Part shown: in pieces, positions 24,139-34,700 of the stretch | Numbering within the stretch: position 1 is the stretch's first letter | Layout of the letters: the number at the start of each line of letters is the position of its first letter | Source: Chloroflexota bacterium | Lineage (GTDB): Bacteria; Chloroflexota; Anaerolineae; Aggregatilineales; Aggregatilineaceae | Assembly: GCA_012729765.1 (NCBI GenBank) | Contig: JAAYCM010000103.1 | Span: 1-54,317, forward strand | Reading direction: 5' to 3' | Length of the DNA stretch: 54,317 nucleotides | Program-made: the position numbers and the translations under genes | The notes under the pieces: generated by a model | The model's input: only the letters and a program-made list of their open reading frames with translations | The model's database searches: none | Told to the model about the DNA's origin: nothing

Positions 24139-25332
24139 ATGCCGACCGCCCCACTCACCCTCGGAATCGAAGAAGAATACCAGATCATCGATCCCCAAAG
24201 CCGCGAGCTGACTTCCTACGTTCAGCAGATGATGAATCACGGCACGGTCGTGCTCGGCCACCAGCTCAAGCCGGAGTTCATGCAGTCGCAGATCGAGGTC
24301 GGCAGCCAGATTTGCCAGAATATACACGAGGCCCGCCAGGAGATCGTGCGCCTGCGCCGCTCGGTGAGCGAGGTCGCGGCCCAGGCCGGCGCGGTGATCG
24401 CGGCTGCTTCGACGCACCCGTTCTCGCGCTGGCAGGATCAGCGCATCAGCGAGGGCGAGCGCTACGACGATCTCGCCAGCGAGATGAAGGACGCCGCCCG
24501 CCGCCTGCTGATCTTCGGGATGCATGTGCATCTCGGCTTCGGCAAGACGCCCGAAGCGTTCGAGCTGATGATCGAGGTGCTCAACCAGATGCGCTACTTC
24601 CTGCCGCACATCCTCGCGCTGACCACCTCGTCGCCGTTCTGGCACGGGCGCGACACCGGACTGAAGAGCTATCGCAGCCTCGTATTCGAGAATATGCCGC
24701 GCTCCGGCATCCCGCCGCATTTCGAAGGCTATGCCCAGTACGACCGCTATGTCTCGCTGATGGGCAAGGTCGGCTCGCTGGGCCGCCGCGCCAATACACA
24801 AAAGCTGACCGGCTCCAATGGTGTTGCCGACCCGACCAAAATCTGGTGGGACGCCCGCCCGCACCCCAACCTCGGCACGCTCGAAATCCGCATCTGTGAT
24901 ATGTGCACCCATATCGACGATGCAATCGCCGTCGCGGCCCTGATCCAGGCCCTCGCCGCCAGGCTGATCCGGCTGCGCAACCAGAACCAGTCGTGGCGCA
25001 TCTACCGGGGCGTGTATATCGCGGAGAACAAGTGGCGTGCCGTGCGCTACGGCATCGACGGCAGCCTGATCGATTTTGGCCGCGAAACCGAAGTCGCGAT
25101 GCGCGATCTCGCCACCGAGCTGATCGAGATCGTGGACGACGTGGTAGACGATCTCGGCTCGCGGGCCGAAGTCGAGCATATCGCCCGCATCGCGCAGCAG
25201 GGCACCAGCGCCGACCGCCAGCTCGCCATCTACCGGCACGCGCTGGAATCCGGTGCGACCGACCGCGAAGCCCTGTTCGCCGTCGTGGACCACCTCGTCG
25301 CGGAGACGGCCCAGGGCTGGCAGCCTGCCTGA
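24139..25332 (+). CDS. YbdK/GCS2-family carboxylate-amine ligase
   Basis: A 397-residue ATP-dependent ligase related to glutamate-cysteine ligase type 2. It opens with the family motif GIEEEYQI (9-16), whose acidic residues bind metal-ATP. FGMHVHLGF near residue 128 and WWDARPHPNLGTLEIRICD near 235 are the other landmarks. It would join a glutamate-like carboxylate to an amine. YbdK of E. coli has weak glutamate-cysteine ligase activity, but the true substrate of this type is mostly unknown. The ATG at 24139 follows GGAGA; earlier in-frame starts run into the repeat. Six bases separate it from the methyltransferase gene. Confidence 0.88.
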   Translation: MPTAPLTLGIEEEYQIIDPQSRELTSYVQQMMNHGTVVLGHQLKPEFMQSQIEVGSQICQNIHEARQEIVRLRRSVSEVAAQAGAVIAAASTHPFSRWQDQRISEGERYDDLASEMKDAARRLLIFGMHVHLGFGKTPEAFELMIEVLNQMRYFLPHILALTTSSPFWHGRDTGLKSYRSLVFENMPRSGIPPHFEGYAQYDRYVSLMGKVGSLGRRANTQKLTGSNGVADPTKIWWDARPHPNLGTLEIRICDMCTHIDDAIAVAALIQALAARLIRLRNQNQSWRIYRGVYIAENKWRAVRYGIDGSLIDFGRETEVAMRDLATELIEIVDDVVDDLGSRAEVEHIARIAQQGTSADRQLAIYRHALESGATDREALFAVVDHLVAETAQGWQPA

Positions 25333-25338
25333 CGTAAG

Positions 25339-26175
25339 ATGGATCGCCTGCGCCTGATCCAGCTTTTGTTTGACGAGTCGGCGGCCCGCTACGAGCGCGA
25401 TATCGTCCCCGTGCTGGCCCCGCTTACCGCCGATCTGATCGCCTACGCCGCGCCGCAGCCCACCGATCGCGCCCTGGACGTGGGCACCGGCACCGGGCTG
25501 GTTGCGCGCCTGCTGGCCCCCTATGCCCGGCAGGTGATCGGCCTGGACATTTCCGCCGGGGCGCTGCACACCGCACGGCATATCCCAACCGCGCACAATG
25601 TCCACTACCTGCGCGCCGACATCCACGATCTGCCGCTGGCCGCCGCCCGCGTGACTCTGGCCGTCGCGTCGTTCGGCCTCAACGCCACCGATCCGGCCCG
25701 CAGCCTGCGCGCCCTGCGCCATGTGATCGCGCCCGGCGGGCGGCTGGTGATCCAGGAGTGGGGACCGGCAGCCCCGGTCGATCTTGCGCTGGATGAAGCG
25801 CTGGCCGATCATGCCCTGGACGAGCCGGGCGAGCGCGTCGAGCGGCTGCGCGCCGGGATCGCGGCCCACCCCGCCCGCTGGCAGGATCAGCTTCAGGATG
25901 TGGACGATTACACCGACTGGCTGGAAGATTCCGGCTTTGCGATAGAAGCCGCTGCCGAAACCGCGCCGGTTACGATCCGCCTGCCCGCGCCGGAAGTCTA
26001 TCTGCGCTTCAAGCTGGCCTGGACCGACCGCTTCGAGGAAGTGCAGGCGATGGACGTCTGCACCCGCGCCGATTTCTACACGGCAGCGCGTTCGCTGCTG
26101 GCGCGCTACGCCGGGCCGGATGGCGCGTTCGTGTGGCAGCCGGTCGTCTTTCGCGTCACCGCCCGCCGCCGCTAA
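25339..26175 (+). CDS. class I SAM-dependent methyltransferase (UbiE-like); stop codon lies in a repeat terminus
   Basis: A 278-residue methyltransferase. Motif I is LDVGTGTGLVARLLAP (46-61), the acidic motif end is GLDIS (68-72), and LRHVIAPGGRLVIQEW is the post-motif III strand. The UbiE/BioC-like body is followed by a C-terminal helix region of unknown specificity. It follows the ligase gene by six bases. The TAA stop (26173-26175) is part of the terminal sequence CTAAAGGCTGTTATGC of copy 8 of the palindromic element, so the element begins inside the stop codon. Confidence 0.85.
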   Translation: MDRLRLIQLLFDESAARYERDIVPVLAPLTADLIAYAAPQPTDRALDVGTGTGLVARLLAPYARQVIGLDISAGALHTARHIPTAHNVHYLRADIHDLPLAAARVTLAVASFGLNATDPARSLRALRHVIAPGGRLVIQEWGPAAPVDLALDEALADHALDEPGERVERLRAGIAAHPARWQDQLQDVDDYTDWLEDSGFAIEAAAETAPVTIRLPAPEVYLRFKLAWTDRFEEVQAMDVCTRADFYTAARSLLARYAGPDGAFVWQPVVFRVTARRR

Positions 26176-26350
26176 AGGCTGTTATGCGCTTTGGAATGCA
26201 GAACGAAGCGAGCCACACCTGCCCCCATCCTAAATCCTTCCCCCAAAATGAGGGAAGGACTTCAGGGCTGCCGCCGTTCTCCCCTTCCCTCCGTGAAACG
26301 TGGGGGAAGGGGTCGGGGGATGGGGGGTGAAAATGCATAACACGCTCTAG
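26172..26350. repeat. palindromic element, copy 8 (full length, joined to a stop codon)
   Basis: About 179 bp, from CTAAAGGCTGTTATGC to GCATAACACGCTCTAG, with both internal hairpins. The outer TA dinucleotides could be a target duplication. The first TAA is the stop of the methyltransferase gene. Confidence 0.92.
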
Positions 26351-26397
26351 CGGCGGTCGTGTCCCTGCCCGGCGAAACAAACCCGTCCGCCCCACCT

Positions 26398-26422
26398 GTA
26401 GGGGTAGGGCTTACCCTACCCG
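26398..26422. repeat. short repeat GTAGGGG-type, copy c
   Basis: GTAGGGGTAGGGCTTACC followed by CTACCCG; here the palindrome is nearly perfect and doubles as the terminator stem. Confidence 0.55.
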
Positions 26423-26427
26423 TTTTT
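26402..26427 (+). terminator. intrinsic terminator between convergent genes
   Basis: Stem GGGTAGGG/CCCTACCC with loop CTTA, then GTTTTT on the plus strand. The remaining bases to 26516 hold a degenerate GC-rich palindrome and no gene. Confidence 0.7.
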
Positions 26428-26516
26428 CCGGCCAGCGGGCTATACAAGCATCGCCGCCCCTACAAACACCCCTTCGCCCCGCTGGCGAGGGAGAAGGGCC
26501 GGGCGATGCGGGACCG

Positions 26517-27500
26517 CTATTGCTCCGATGGCGACTCCGCCCGCTCCGCTGTGTAGCGGATCAACCAGACGGTCAGCACCCCCAGGATAATCGTCAGTGC
26601 CAGCAGCCACACCCCGGCATAGAGGCTGTAATCGACCGCGCTCCACAACAGGGCATAGGATGGCAGATCGAGCAGTCGCAAGCCCTGATCGCCGACCGCC
26701 AGCAGTCGCAGCAGCGTTCCCAGGTCCGGCATATTTGTATACGGCCAGCGCACGCTCGCCAGATCAAGAAACAGCAGCGCCACGTTGAAAATGCCGACCT
26801 CCGCGATCAGCACGACCAGCCGCGCCATCGTCGCCAGGCGGCGGTTTTCCAGCACGCCGGTCAGAAACAGGCCCAGCGCCGCGTTGAACGCGATGATCGC
26901 CAGCGGCAGGCCCACCGTCCCGATCATCAGTGCCGCCAGCAGCACTATCGCGCCGCCGGGCGAAATATCCGGCGTCACGCCCACCAGCGCCCGCTCCAGA
27001 TCAAAGCGATCCGGCCCCACCAGGTCAGCCACCATCTGCGCCACGAAAACCAGGCGCGGCACCACCAGCAGCGCCAGCAGCCAGCGCACCTGGTAGAGCA
27101 CGGCGGCCCAGCGTGCCCGCACCGCCAGCCCGGCTCCGTGCGTGGTGATCCGCACCAACTGCCACGCTTGGGGCTGCGCCGTCAGCGAAAACACGCTCTC
27201 GGTCGAGATCAGCACGATCAGCGTCACGAACAGTTGCAGCAGCACCAGCGGCAGATAGAGCACCACGAACAGGCCCGACTCGACATCGGGCGAGATGGCG
27301 AACGGCGTGTTCTTGCGATAGCCCTGGTAGCTCAGCAGCAGCAGCCCGGCGGCGATGCCCAGCCCGCCGATGCGCGTCACCCAGCGTGCTAGGCGCCCGG
27401 AGCGCTGCGCCTCGCCATGCAGCAGGTAGCGCATCACCGGGTGATCGGGCCGTGCCCAGTCCGGCAGGCGGCTGGCTTCAGGATCGTGTTTCACGTCCAT
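26517..27500 (-). CDS. polytopic membrane protein, ABC-2-permease-like
   Basis: A 327-residue protein with about six or seven hydrophobic segments (near 45-60, 78-100, 140-160, 185-215, 235-255, 285-315). The stretch ESVFSLTAQPQAWQLVRITTHG resembles the cytosolic loop before a coupling helix in ABC-2-type permeases, but no ATPase lies beside it. It starts three bases after the AddA-like stop, so it is in the nuclease operon. Function is unknown. Confidence 0.6.
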   Translation of the reverse strand: MDVKHDPEASRLPDWARPDHPVMRYLLHGEAQRSGRLARWVTRIGGLGIAAGLLLLSYQGYRKNTPFAISPDVESGLFVVLYLPLVLLQLFVTLIVLISTESVFSLTAQPQAWQLVRITTHGAGLAVRARWAAVLYQVRWLLALLVVPRLVFVAQMVADLVGPDRFDLERALVGVTPDISPGGAIVLLAALMIGTVGLPLAIIAFNAALGLFLTGVLENRRLATMARLVVLIAEVGIFNVALLFLDLASVRWPYTNMPDLGTLLRLLAVGDQGLRLLDLPSYALLWSAVDYSLYAGVWLLALTIILGVLTVWLIRYTAERAESPSEQ

Positions 27501-27503
27501 GCC

Positions 27504-30500
27504 TCAGTCCAGCACATCCAGCGCGGCCCGCACGTCGTCTTCCAGGTTGTCAAGCGCGGCCTGCCAGTCTTCAGGCCGGACGGTCACCAGCCGGCCCGGA
27601 TGGATGAAATAGAGGTGCGCCAGTGGGACCTGCCCCGTTTTCTCCTTGACGGCGGCGGCATAGGCCCCCACCTGCAAGCGGTGAATCTGCACGTGCCGAT
27701 CGACGTCCTCGCGTTTCCACACCGGGGCGGTCTTATAGTCCAGCACGTGCCACTGCCCGCGCTCCCAATACACCACATCGATCACGCCGTGAATCGTGCG
27801 CCGCCCGGTATGGAAGACAAACGGCAGCTCGCGGTATACCTGGTTGGCGCGGCCAATCGCCGCCGCGACCGGGCTGGACGCGAACCGCCGCAGCAGGTCC
27901 AGCGCCCGGCTGACGGTATACTCGATCTGCCCCGGATCGGAGAGTCCTTCCTGCCACGCGAAAGCGACCAGCCGCTCGGCCAGCGCCGCCTCCTCGATCA
28001 CGCCAGGCAGCAGCCACGTCTGGAGCGCCCGGTGCACGATCTGCCCGATCATCCGCCGCAGCGGGCGTTCGTCCCCGGCCTGGGGAACCGGCAGCGGTCG
28101 GATCGGCTCCGGCGCGTCGTGCAGCACGGCATGGCGAAAGGCCGCCCGCCCGCGTATCCGGGGATCGTAATAGGGCGCGCGCCCCAACGCCGCGATCTGC
28201 GTCGCGGTCAGGTCCTTGGCCGGGGCCAGCGGGTCGAACGGCACGTCGGCCACCAGCGGCAGGGGCAGCGGCTCTACCCCGTCGATCGGCGCGCCGCGCC
28301 ACGCCGCCACCTCGTCCCACGCCGAGCGCTCGTCCTGCTGGCCGGGCGTGAGCGCGGCTTCGTCCGGCGGCTGATCCGGGCACCGGATCGCGCATTCGCC
28401 CCAGGCATACGCCAGCCGCAGATCGTCGCCCGGCTCGATCTGGTCCAGATCGATCTCGAAGGTGCGCAGCCAGCGATCCAGCCAGGTATCGGCCATGCCG
28501 CCGCGTTTCTTGATGACGCCGCTCACGATCAGGTAGTCCTGCGCGCGGGTCGCGCCCACATACAGCAGGCGCAGGCGCTCGGCAGCTTCACGGTGCCCGG
28601 CCAGCGCCTTGACGCGCTTCCAGATCGACGACTCCGGCGGGTTCTTCTCGCCCGGCTCATGTGGCAGCGCGCAGGCCGGCCCCAGTTCCGGATCGAGCGT
28701 GAACGTCCCTATACGGCCCGGCGACTTCCACGAGGTATCGACCAGCGCCACCACCGGGAACTCCAACCCCTTGCTGGCGTGGACCGTCATCAACTGTACG
28801 GCGTGCTCGACCTCGACCGCCGCCTCGCCCTCGCGCAGCTCTCGCGCCGACAGGTCCCGCGCATAAGCGTTGAACGCGCCCAGCGACACCCGCCCCGATT
28901 CGCGCGCCAGCGCCAGCAGCTTCTCGACGTTGCCCCGCCGCCGCGCGCCGTCGGCCAGCCCGGTCAGCGCCGCCGGGAATCCGGTCAGATCGAGCGCCCG
29001 CGTCAGCACCTCGGCAATCGTCGCGCGCCCGGCCAGATCGCGCAGTTCCCGCAGCACGTCCCGCGCAAAATCGCGCGCCGGAAGGTCGCCCGCCGGAAAG
29101 AGCGGCACCTCGTCCGCCAGCAGCGCATCCCACAGCGGCAGCGCCCCGCCCTCAGGATCGCGCGCCCGCCGCAGCGCCAGCAGCGCCTCGTCGCTCAGGC
29201 CAAACAGCGGTGAGCGCAGCGCCGCCGCCAGCGCCAGATCGTCAGCCGGGTTGTGCAGCGCGCCGATCAGGTTGAGCAGGTCCCATACTTCCTGCCGGTC
29301 ATAATAGCCGCGCCCGGTCAGCGTCACATACGGCAGACCCGCCGCCTTGAACACGCTTTCGTACAGCGGCAGGCTCGATGTCGCCTGGAACAGCAGCGCC
29401 ACGTCGCCATAATCAACGGGCCGGTAAGCGCCCTGGCCCCGATCGCGCGCGAAAGCGGGAATGTATTCCTCAGGCACCTTGTCGTGCTTCAGGCCGCGAT
29501 CCCAGATCAGGACGCCCTGCCGGACCAGCTCGTGAATGTGCTGCGCCAGCGCCCACGCTTCCCAGCGCCGCAGCGCGTCCACACCCCCGAAGCGGTCATC
29601 GTCCGGCGGCGTCTGGAAAACGAGCGTGGTGATCGGCTGGGCGTGCAGCGGCGTGCGGTCCGGCTCAGATGGGCGATGGGCGGCCATCGGCTGATCGAGC
29701 CGCACCTCGTAGCGTGACGCCCGCCCGTCGCCGGTGTTCAGCAGCGTCTCGAACAACTGGTTGAACGCGCCGACCAGCCCCGCGTGCGTGCGGAACGACG
29801 TTGTCAGCGGCAGCGCCTGCCCGCCCCACGCCAGGAAATCATCGTGCACCCGCCCAAACACGCTCACATCCGCGCCCCGGAAGGCGTAGATGCTCTGCTT
29901 GGGATCGCCCACCACGAACAGCCGCCCGTCCCCGGCGCGATCTTCCGCGCCCGCCAGCGCATACACGATCGCGCGCTGGGCGTCGTTCGTGTCCTGGAAT
30001 TCGTCCACCAACACCTGCCGGAACTCGCCGGCATAGCGCGCCCGCACCGCCGGATGATCGCGCAGCAGGGCATAGGCGCCCGCTTCCAGATCCTCGAAAT
30101 CGAGCGCATTACGCGCCCGCTTGAACTCATCATAGAGCGCCGCCGCCCGGATGATCGCGGCCTGCCACAGCTCCAGCAGCCAGGCCGCCTGGTCGTCCAG
30201 CTCGCCGGGCCGCGCCCCAACTTCGGCAAGTACACCTTTCAGTGTCTCGCGGATCAGCCTCAGCGCGTCCTTACACGCGGCCAATCCTTCCGCGCCGCCC
30301 CAATTTTTCTGCGTGCCGCCTGTCAGCACGATCCCAGCGGCCAGCGCCTCAACCGCCGCCATGAACGTTTCGGGATCGGAGCGGTCGAGCCGCGCGCGGT
30401 GCTGGTGCACGATCTGCCACACCGGAGTGAGCTTGTCGCCCGGCGGCAAATCCTGCGGGGGCACGAAGTTCAGCGCCGCCTTCAGATCACGGTCGTTCTG

Positions 30501-31136
30501 CACGACGGGGATGATCGCCTGCACCGCCTCGCGCCAGAGGCTTTCCCAGTAGGCGCGATATTCCTCGGCGGTCCCGCCCAGGCGCTCCAACGCGCCGCGC
30601 TGCCCGGCATAGGTCCGCAGCACCGCCCGCACCGTCTCGACGCTGTATTCGCGCAGCAGCAGAGCCGCCGGGTGTCCCTCGCGCGTCAGCGCCGCCAGCG
30701 CCTCATCGACCGCATCATAGAGCAGAATCCCGGCCTCGACCTCGTCCAGCATCTCGAACGCCGGATCGATCCGCGCCTCGGCGGCGTTCGCCCGCAAAAG
30801 CTGCCCGCACAGGCTGTGAATCGTGCCGATGCGCGCGCCGTTGAGCGCGGCCTGATGCGCCAGCCAGCGTTCGAGCGCGTCCTGATCGCCCTGCTCGACC
30901 GCCTCTGCGATCCGCTTCTCAATCGCCTCGCGCACGCGATCGCGCATCTCGCGCGCGGCCTTCTCGGTGAATGTGATCGCCACGACCGACGGCAGCGGCC
31001 AGTCCGGGTTGTCGTCCAGCAGCGCCAGATAGCGCTCGACCAGCACCCGCGTTTTACCGCTGCCTGCCCCCGCCGTAACGATCAGATTGTGCCCGTGTGT
31101 GTAGACGGCCCTGTACTGTTCGTCCGTAAACTGCAT
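27504..31136 (-). CDS. addA: AddA-like UvrD-family helicase/exonuclease
   Basis: A 1210-residue ATP-dependent helicase-nuclease subunit, of the size usual for AddA. Walker A AGAGSGKT is at 22-29. VDEFQDTND, the DExx box, is near 377, with GDPKQSIYAFRGAD close after it. VHASKGLEF near 787 and LLYVGATRAQDYL are helicase motifs V-VI. The C-terminal RecB-type nuclease is seen as GVIDVVYWERGQWHVLDYKT near 1120-1135. With AddB it would unwind and cut double-strand DNA ends for recombination. GGAAGG precedes the ATG at 31136. A composite palindromic repeat separates it from the rest of the cluster upstream. Confidence 0.9.
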   Translation of the reverse strand: MQFTDEQYRAVYTHGHNLIVTAGAGSGKTRVLVERYLALLDDNPDWPLPSVVAITFTEKAAREMRDRVREAIEKRIAEAVEQGDQDALERWLAHQAALNGARIGTIHSLCGQLLRANAAEARIDPAFEMLDEVEAGILLYDAVDEALAALTREGHPAALLLREYSVETVRAVLRTYAGQRGALERLGGTAEEYRAYWESLWREAVQAIIPVVQNDRDLKAALNFVPPQDLPPGDKLTPVWQIVHQHRARLDRSDPETFMAAVEALAAGIVLTGGTQKNWGGAEGLAACKDALRLIRETLKGVLAEVGARPGELDDQAAWLLELWQAAIIRAAALYDEFKRARNALDFEDLEAGAYALLRDHPAVRARYAGEFRQVLVDEFQDTNDAQRAIVYALAGAEDRAGDGRLFVVGDPKQSIYAFRGADVSVFGRVHDDFLAWGGQALPLTTSFRTHAGLVGAFNQLFETLLNTGDGRASRYEVRLDQPMAAHRPSEPDRTPLHAQPITTLVFQTPPDDDRFGGVDALRRWEAWALAQHIHELVRQGVLIWDRGLKHDKVPEEYIPAFARDRGQGAYRPVDYGDVALLFQATSSLPLYESVFKAAGLPYVTLTGRGYYDRQEVWDLLNLIGALHNPADDLALAAALRSPLFGLSDEALLALRRARDPEGGALPLWDALLADEVPLFPAGDLPARDFARDVLRELRDLAGRATIAEVLTRALDLTGFPAALTGLADGARRRGNVEKLLALARESGRVSLGAFNAYARDLSARELREGEAAVEVEHAVQLMTVHASKGLEFPVVALVDTSWKSPGRIGTFTLDPELGPACALPHEPGEKNPPESSIWKRVKALAGHREAAERLRLLYVGATRAQDYLIVSGVIKKRGGMADTWLDRWLRTFEIDLDQIEPGDDLRLAYAWGECAIRCPDQPPDEAALTPGQQDERSAWDEVAAWRGAPIDGVEPLPLPLVADVPFDPLAPAKDLTATQIAALGRAPYYDPRIRGRAAFRHAVLHDAPEPIRPLPVPQAGDERPLRRMIGQIVHRALQTWLLPGVIEEAALAERLVAFAWQEGLSDPGQIEYTVSRALDLLRRFASSPVAAAIGRANQVYRELPFVFHTGRRTIHGVIDVVYWERGQWHVLDYKTAPVWKREDVDRHVQIHRLQVGAYAAAVKEKTGQVPLAHLYFIHPGRLVTVRPEDWQAALDNLEDDVRAALDVLD

Positions 31137-31212
31137 CCTGCCCAAGCCTTCCGCTTTCCGACTACCGATCTTGTTGAGAAGTTGTCATGCGCCCGTCAGC
31201 CGGGAATATACA

Positions 31213-31428
31213 GACTTGAAAAACGCCGCCGCGCTCCCCTTCCCTCCGTGAAACGTGGGGGAAGGGGCGGGGGATGGGGGGCCGTACCGCACCCCTGCCC
31301 CCCCATCCTAAATCCTTCCCCCAAAATGAGGGAAGGAGTTGAAAAACACTGCCGCGCTCCCCTTCCCTCCGCGCAGCGTGGGGGAAGGGGCCGGGGGATG
31401 GGGGGTGAAAATGCATAACAGCCTCTAG
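31213..31428. repeat. palindromic element, copy 9 (composite, joined to a stop codon)
   Basis: Two hairpin cores in tandem, then a terminal arm reading TGCATAACAGCCTCTAG. On the minus strand that terminus, CTAGAGGCTGTTATGCA, contains the TAG stop of the 85-residue membrane protein. It lies inside the AddB-AddA cluster. Confidence 0.9.
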
Positions 31429-31682
31429 AAAAGAATATCCAGCACCACAATCAGCGTTGCGATCATCAGCGATCCAAACGCGATGATATTGCGCCATGTC
31501 CAGGGCACAAAGCGCGTCGAAGACGGCTCCGGCTGCGGGGGCCGTGTCTCGGCCAGCAGCAGGCTCAGCCCCAACAGAATCAGCACCACGCCCGAAATCG
31601 GGTCCGCGACAAGGGTCAGCACGCCCGCACCCACCAGCAGCGCGCCGCCCACGTGGGTATAGCTCCACTGCCCGATCCGCAC
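31425..31682 (-). CDS. small membrane protein between addB and addA; stop codon lies in a repeat terminus
   Basis: An 85-residue protein with hydrophobic segments near 12-45 and 65-83. It starts at GTG (31682) eight bases after AAAGGAG and 42 bases after the AddB stop. Its TAG stop (31427-31425) is part of the CTAG terminus of palindromic copy 9. It is absent from classical addAB operons; a link to DNA repair is not implied by the sequence. Confidence 0.65.
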   Translation of the reverse strand: MRIGQWSYTHVGGALLVGAGVLTLVADPISGVVLILLGLSLLLAETRPPQPEPSSTRFVPWTWRNIIAFGSLMIATLIVVLDILF

Positions 31683-31724
31683 GTTACACGCTCCTTTGCG
31701 CCGCCCGGCGCTCAGTCCTGCGGT

Positions 31725-34700
31725 TTATACTGGTAGCCGCGCCCGGCATACTTTAGAGAAATCGCAGCGAGTCGTACAAAATGCCCCACTGCGCGTCCGG
31801 TGATAGCGGATGATGAAGCTCCCCTGCCGTGCCCGGCTGATATGCTCGTGCAGCCAGCCCTGCGCCTGATTCAGCGCGTCATCTGTCGCCAGCACCTCAC
31901 CGCTCACCTTGCCATCGTTGAGATGCCAGAACAGCCCGCCCGCGACCGTCAGGCCCGGCGCCCGGCGCTTGACCAACGCCTCGGCGGCCCGCATATACAG
32001 CATCATCTGAAAGTTGCGGCCCTGCTCCATTTCCTGCACTTTTAACTTCGTGCCGCCGCTCTTGTAATCGATCACGATCACCTGATCGCCGCACACGTCC
32101 ATGCGGTCGATTATGCCGCGCACCTTGATCGGCCCGGCTGGCCCGTCAAGCACCAGCGGATCGCCGTCCGCGCCAAAACTTGCTTCGAGCAGCCAGGGCC
32201 GCCGTTCCCGGCCCGCGACCACGCCGGCCAGCGGGTTCTTGCCCTGGACGAACGGGTTGAGCGGGCTGAAATCGATCTGGACCAGCCGCCGCAGCCGCCG
32301 GTACAGATCGTCCTGCTCGTGCTCCCACAGCGCCGCCGCCCGGAAGCCGAAGCGCTCCGGTGCGGACGCGAACACCTGCGCCGCGACCTCCTCCAGGATC
32401 GCCAGCGCCTCGGCCTGGTTTTCGGGCACAATCGCCAGTCCGCGCGCCGCGATACGCTGGTACGTGTCTTGCAGAATGGCGTGATTGACATTCCCGCGCT
32501 GCCTGGCGTCCAGCCCTTCTTCCGGCTCGTTGAGCGGATCGAGCCGGAGCACGCGCCGCGCGAAAAACTTGAACGGGCATGTGCCGTAATCATTGAGCTG
32601 GCTGGCGCTCCACGTGTGATCTGGCCCCAGTTCGTCCGCCACGCTCTGGACCAGGCCCGGCTGCGCCAGCATGCCCGTGTACAGGTCGAAGGGCAGCGCC
32701 GTGCTCTCGCGCACCGCCTCGATCGCCCGCCCACGCAGCGCATTCTGCCAGCGCATCCGCCAATCCGCCCGCAGCAGCAGGTCGTTATAGACGCCTAACG
32801 CATCGTGCAGATGGCTGACTCCCGGCTCGCCGCTGAAGATCGCCGCGACCGCGACCGCCGCCTCGCCCAGCGTGGCCGCTTCCGCCAGTTCCGGCGCGGT
32901 CCCCAACCGCCCGCGCATGATCTCCTCGGTCGTCATCTCGACCGACGCCCGGATCGCGCTCCAATAGGGCGAGGGCGGGCACGGGCGGCCTTTGTCGTCC
33001 ACGTAGAAGCGGCTGATCGTCAGCGACTCCCGCGCCAGCCCGATCACCTGGTAGAACAGGCTCATGTCGTCGGAGCGCTCGGCGGCGGTCTGCAATTCGA
33101 TCCCGGCAGCGGCCAACGCCTGCCGTTCCCCGGCAGTATAGAGCGCTTCTTCCGGCTCCGGCGCGGGGAAGATGCCCTCGGCCAGCCCCAACAGGAACAC
33201 GTGCGCGTGGGGCAGGCCGCGCACTTCCAGCACATCCGTCGCCAGCACGCGCCCCAGGCGGCTCTGTCCGCCCGGCGGCAGGCTCGCGTCCCGGTCGATC
33301 GCCAGTTCCAGCTCGGCGCGAAAATCGCCCCATGCCAGCGCCGCCGCACCCCCGGCGTGCACCAGATCATATGCTGCCCGGATGCCGCGCAGAATTTTCT
33401 GTAACGCGCCCACCGCCAGCAGATCGCGCACCACGCGATCGGCGTCCTGCCCGGCACGGATGCACGCCAGCAGGTTCAGCGACGGCTCGCCCGGCTCCGG
33501 CGCGGCCTCGTCGCCGGTCGCCTCGGCGCTGTCCTCGGCCTGGGCTGCCGGGTCCGGCCCGATCAAGCCCTCGATCCAGGCGGTCAGCTCGACCACGCTC
33601 CCGGCAGCGGGCGGCGTAATCCGCGTGAAGAACGCCTCCAGCGCTATGAGCAGCGCTGCGGGATCGGCCACACTCGATTCCGGCGCGGAATCGCCGTCTT
33701 CGTCCGGCACATCCTGCGCCGCCGCGCGCACCGCGTCCAGCCACACGGCGCGCCCGCGCACCACCTGTCGCGTCAGGCTCAGACGCTCAAGCTGCGCGAT
33801 CTGATCGAGCGTCAGGCCCGGCGGCTCGAAGTAGGGGCTGCGCAGCACATCCAGCAGCTCGCGGCGGGGAAAGTCACGCGCGGCCAGGTCGAGCAGCGTC
33901 AGCAGCGCCGCCACCGCCGGGTTGTCGCGCAGACTCACGCCCTCGCGCACGACGAGCGGGATGCCATAGGCGCGCGCCGTCTCGCGCAGGGCCGCGCTGT
34001 AGAGGCCCGGCTGCCGCGCCACGATCGCGATCTCATCGGGCGGCGTACCGGCCAGTAGCCGCCGCTTGACGCCCCGCAGCACGGCCTGGACCTCGCGCAC
34101 GATGTCCGGCGCTTCAATCAGCGTCAGCGACTCATCTTTGGCGATGCGCGCCGGGCTGCTCTCGAACAATGTGTTCAGCAGGTGATCGAGCACCGGCGGG
34201 CGCGCTGCCTGCGCGGGACAGTTGTATGAATCAAGCTGTTCGGCCCGCCAGATGTCCGGCCCGACCGCCAGCAGCCGCGCGCGAGTCTGCTCCAGCCGCC
34301 TAAAGCGCCGCCCATGCGCGCCGGGGGCCTGCGTCAGCGTGAGGATCGTCTGGGGGATATGGCGCGCCAGCGCGGTCAGCAGGCGGACGTGCACGCGGTT
34401 GAACTGGTCGAAGCCATCCACCACCAGCAGATCGGGCGTCAGCGGCAGCGCGGCGGCGTGCTCCACCATCTCGACTGCCAGCCAGCCCGCGCCGTGCCGG
34501 TCCACCAGGCGCCGTTCCTGCAAAAACTGCTGATAGGTGGCATAAATGCGCGCCAGGTCGCGGTCCTTTGGGGTGCGCGTTTCGGCGGCTGCCGCGAAGG
34601 CTTCCGGCAGAATCAATTCCTGCTTCAGCTCGTGGATCAGGCCCGCCACCAGGCCGATGAAGCCCGACGTGCCCGCGATCGGCCCGAAGACTTCCAGCGC

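Noticed and set aside
31213..31428. The repeated C-rich and G-rich blocks as a CRISPR array.
   Set aside because: Units are palindromic and scattered, with no regular spacers and no cas genes.
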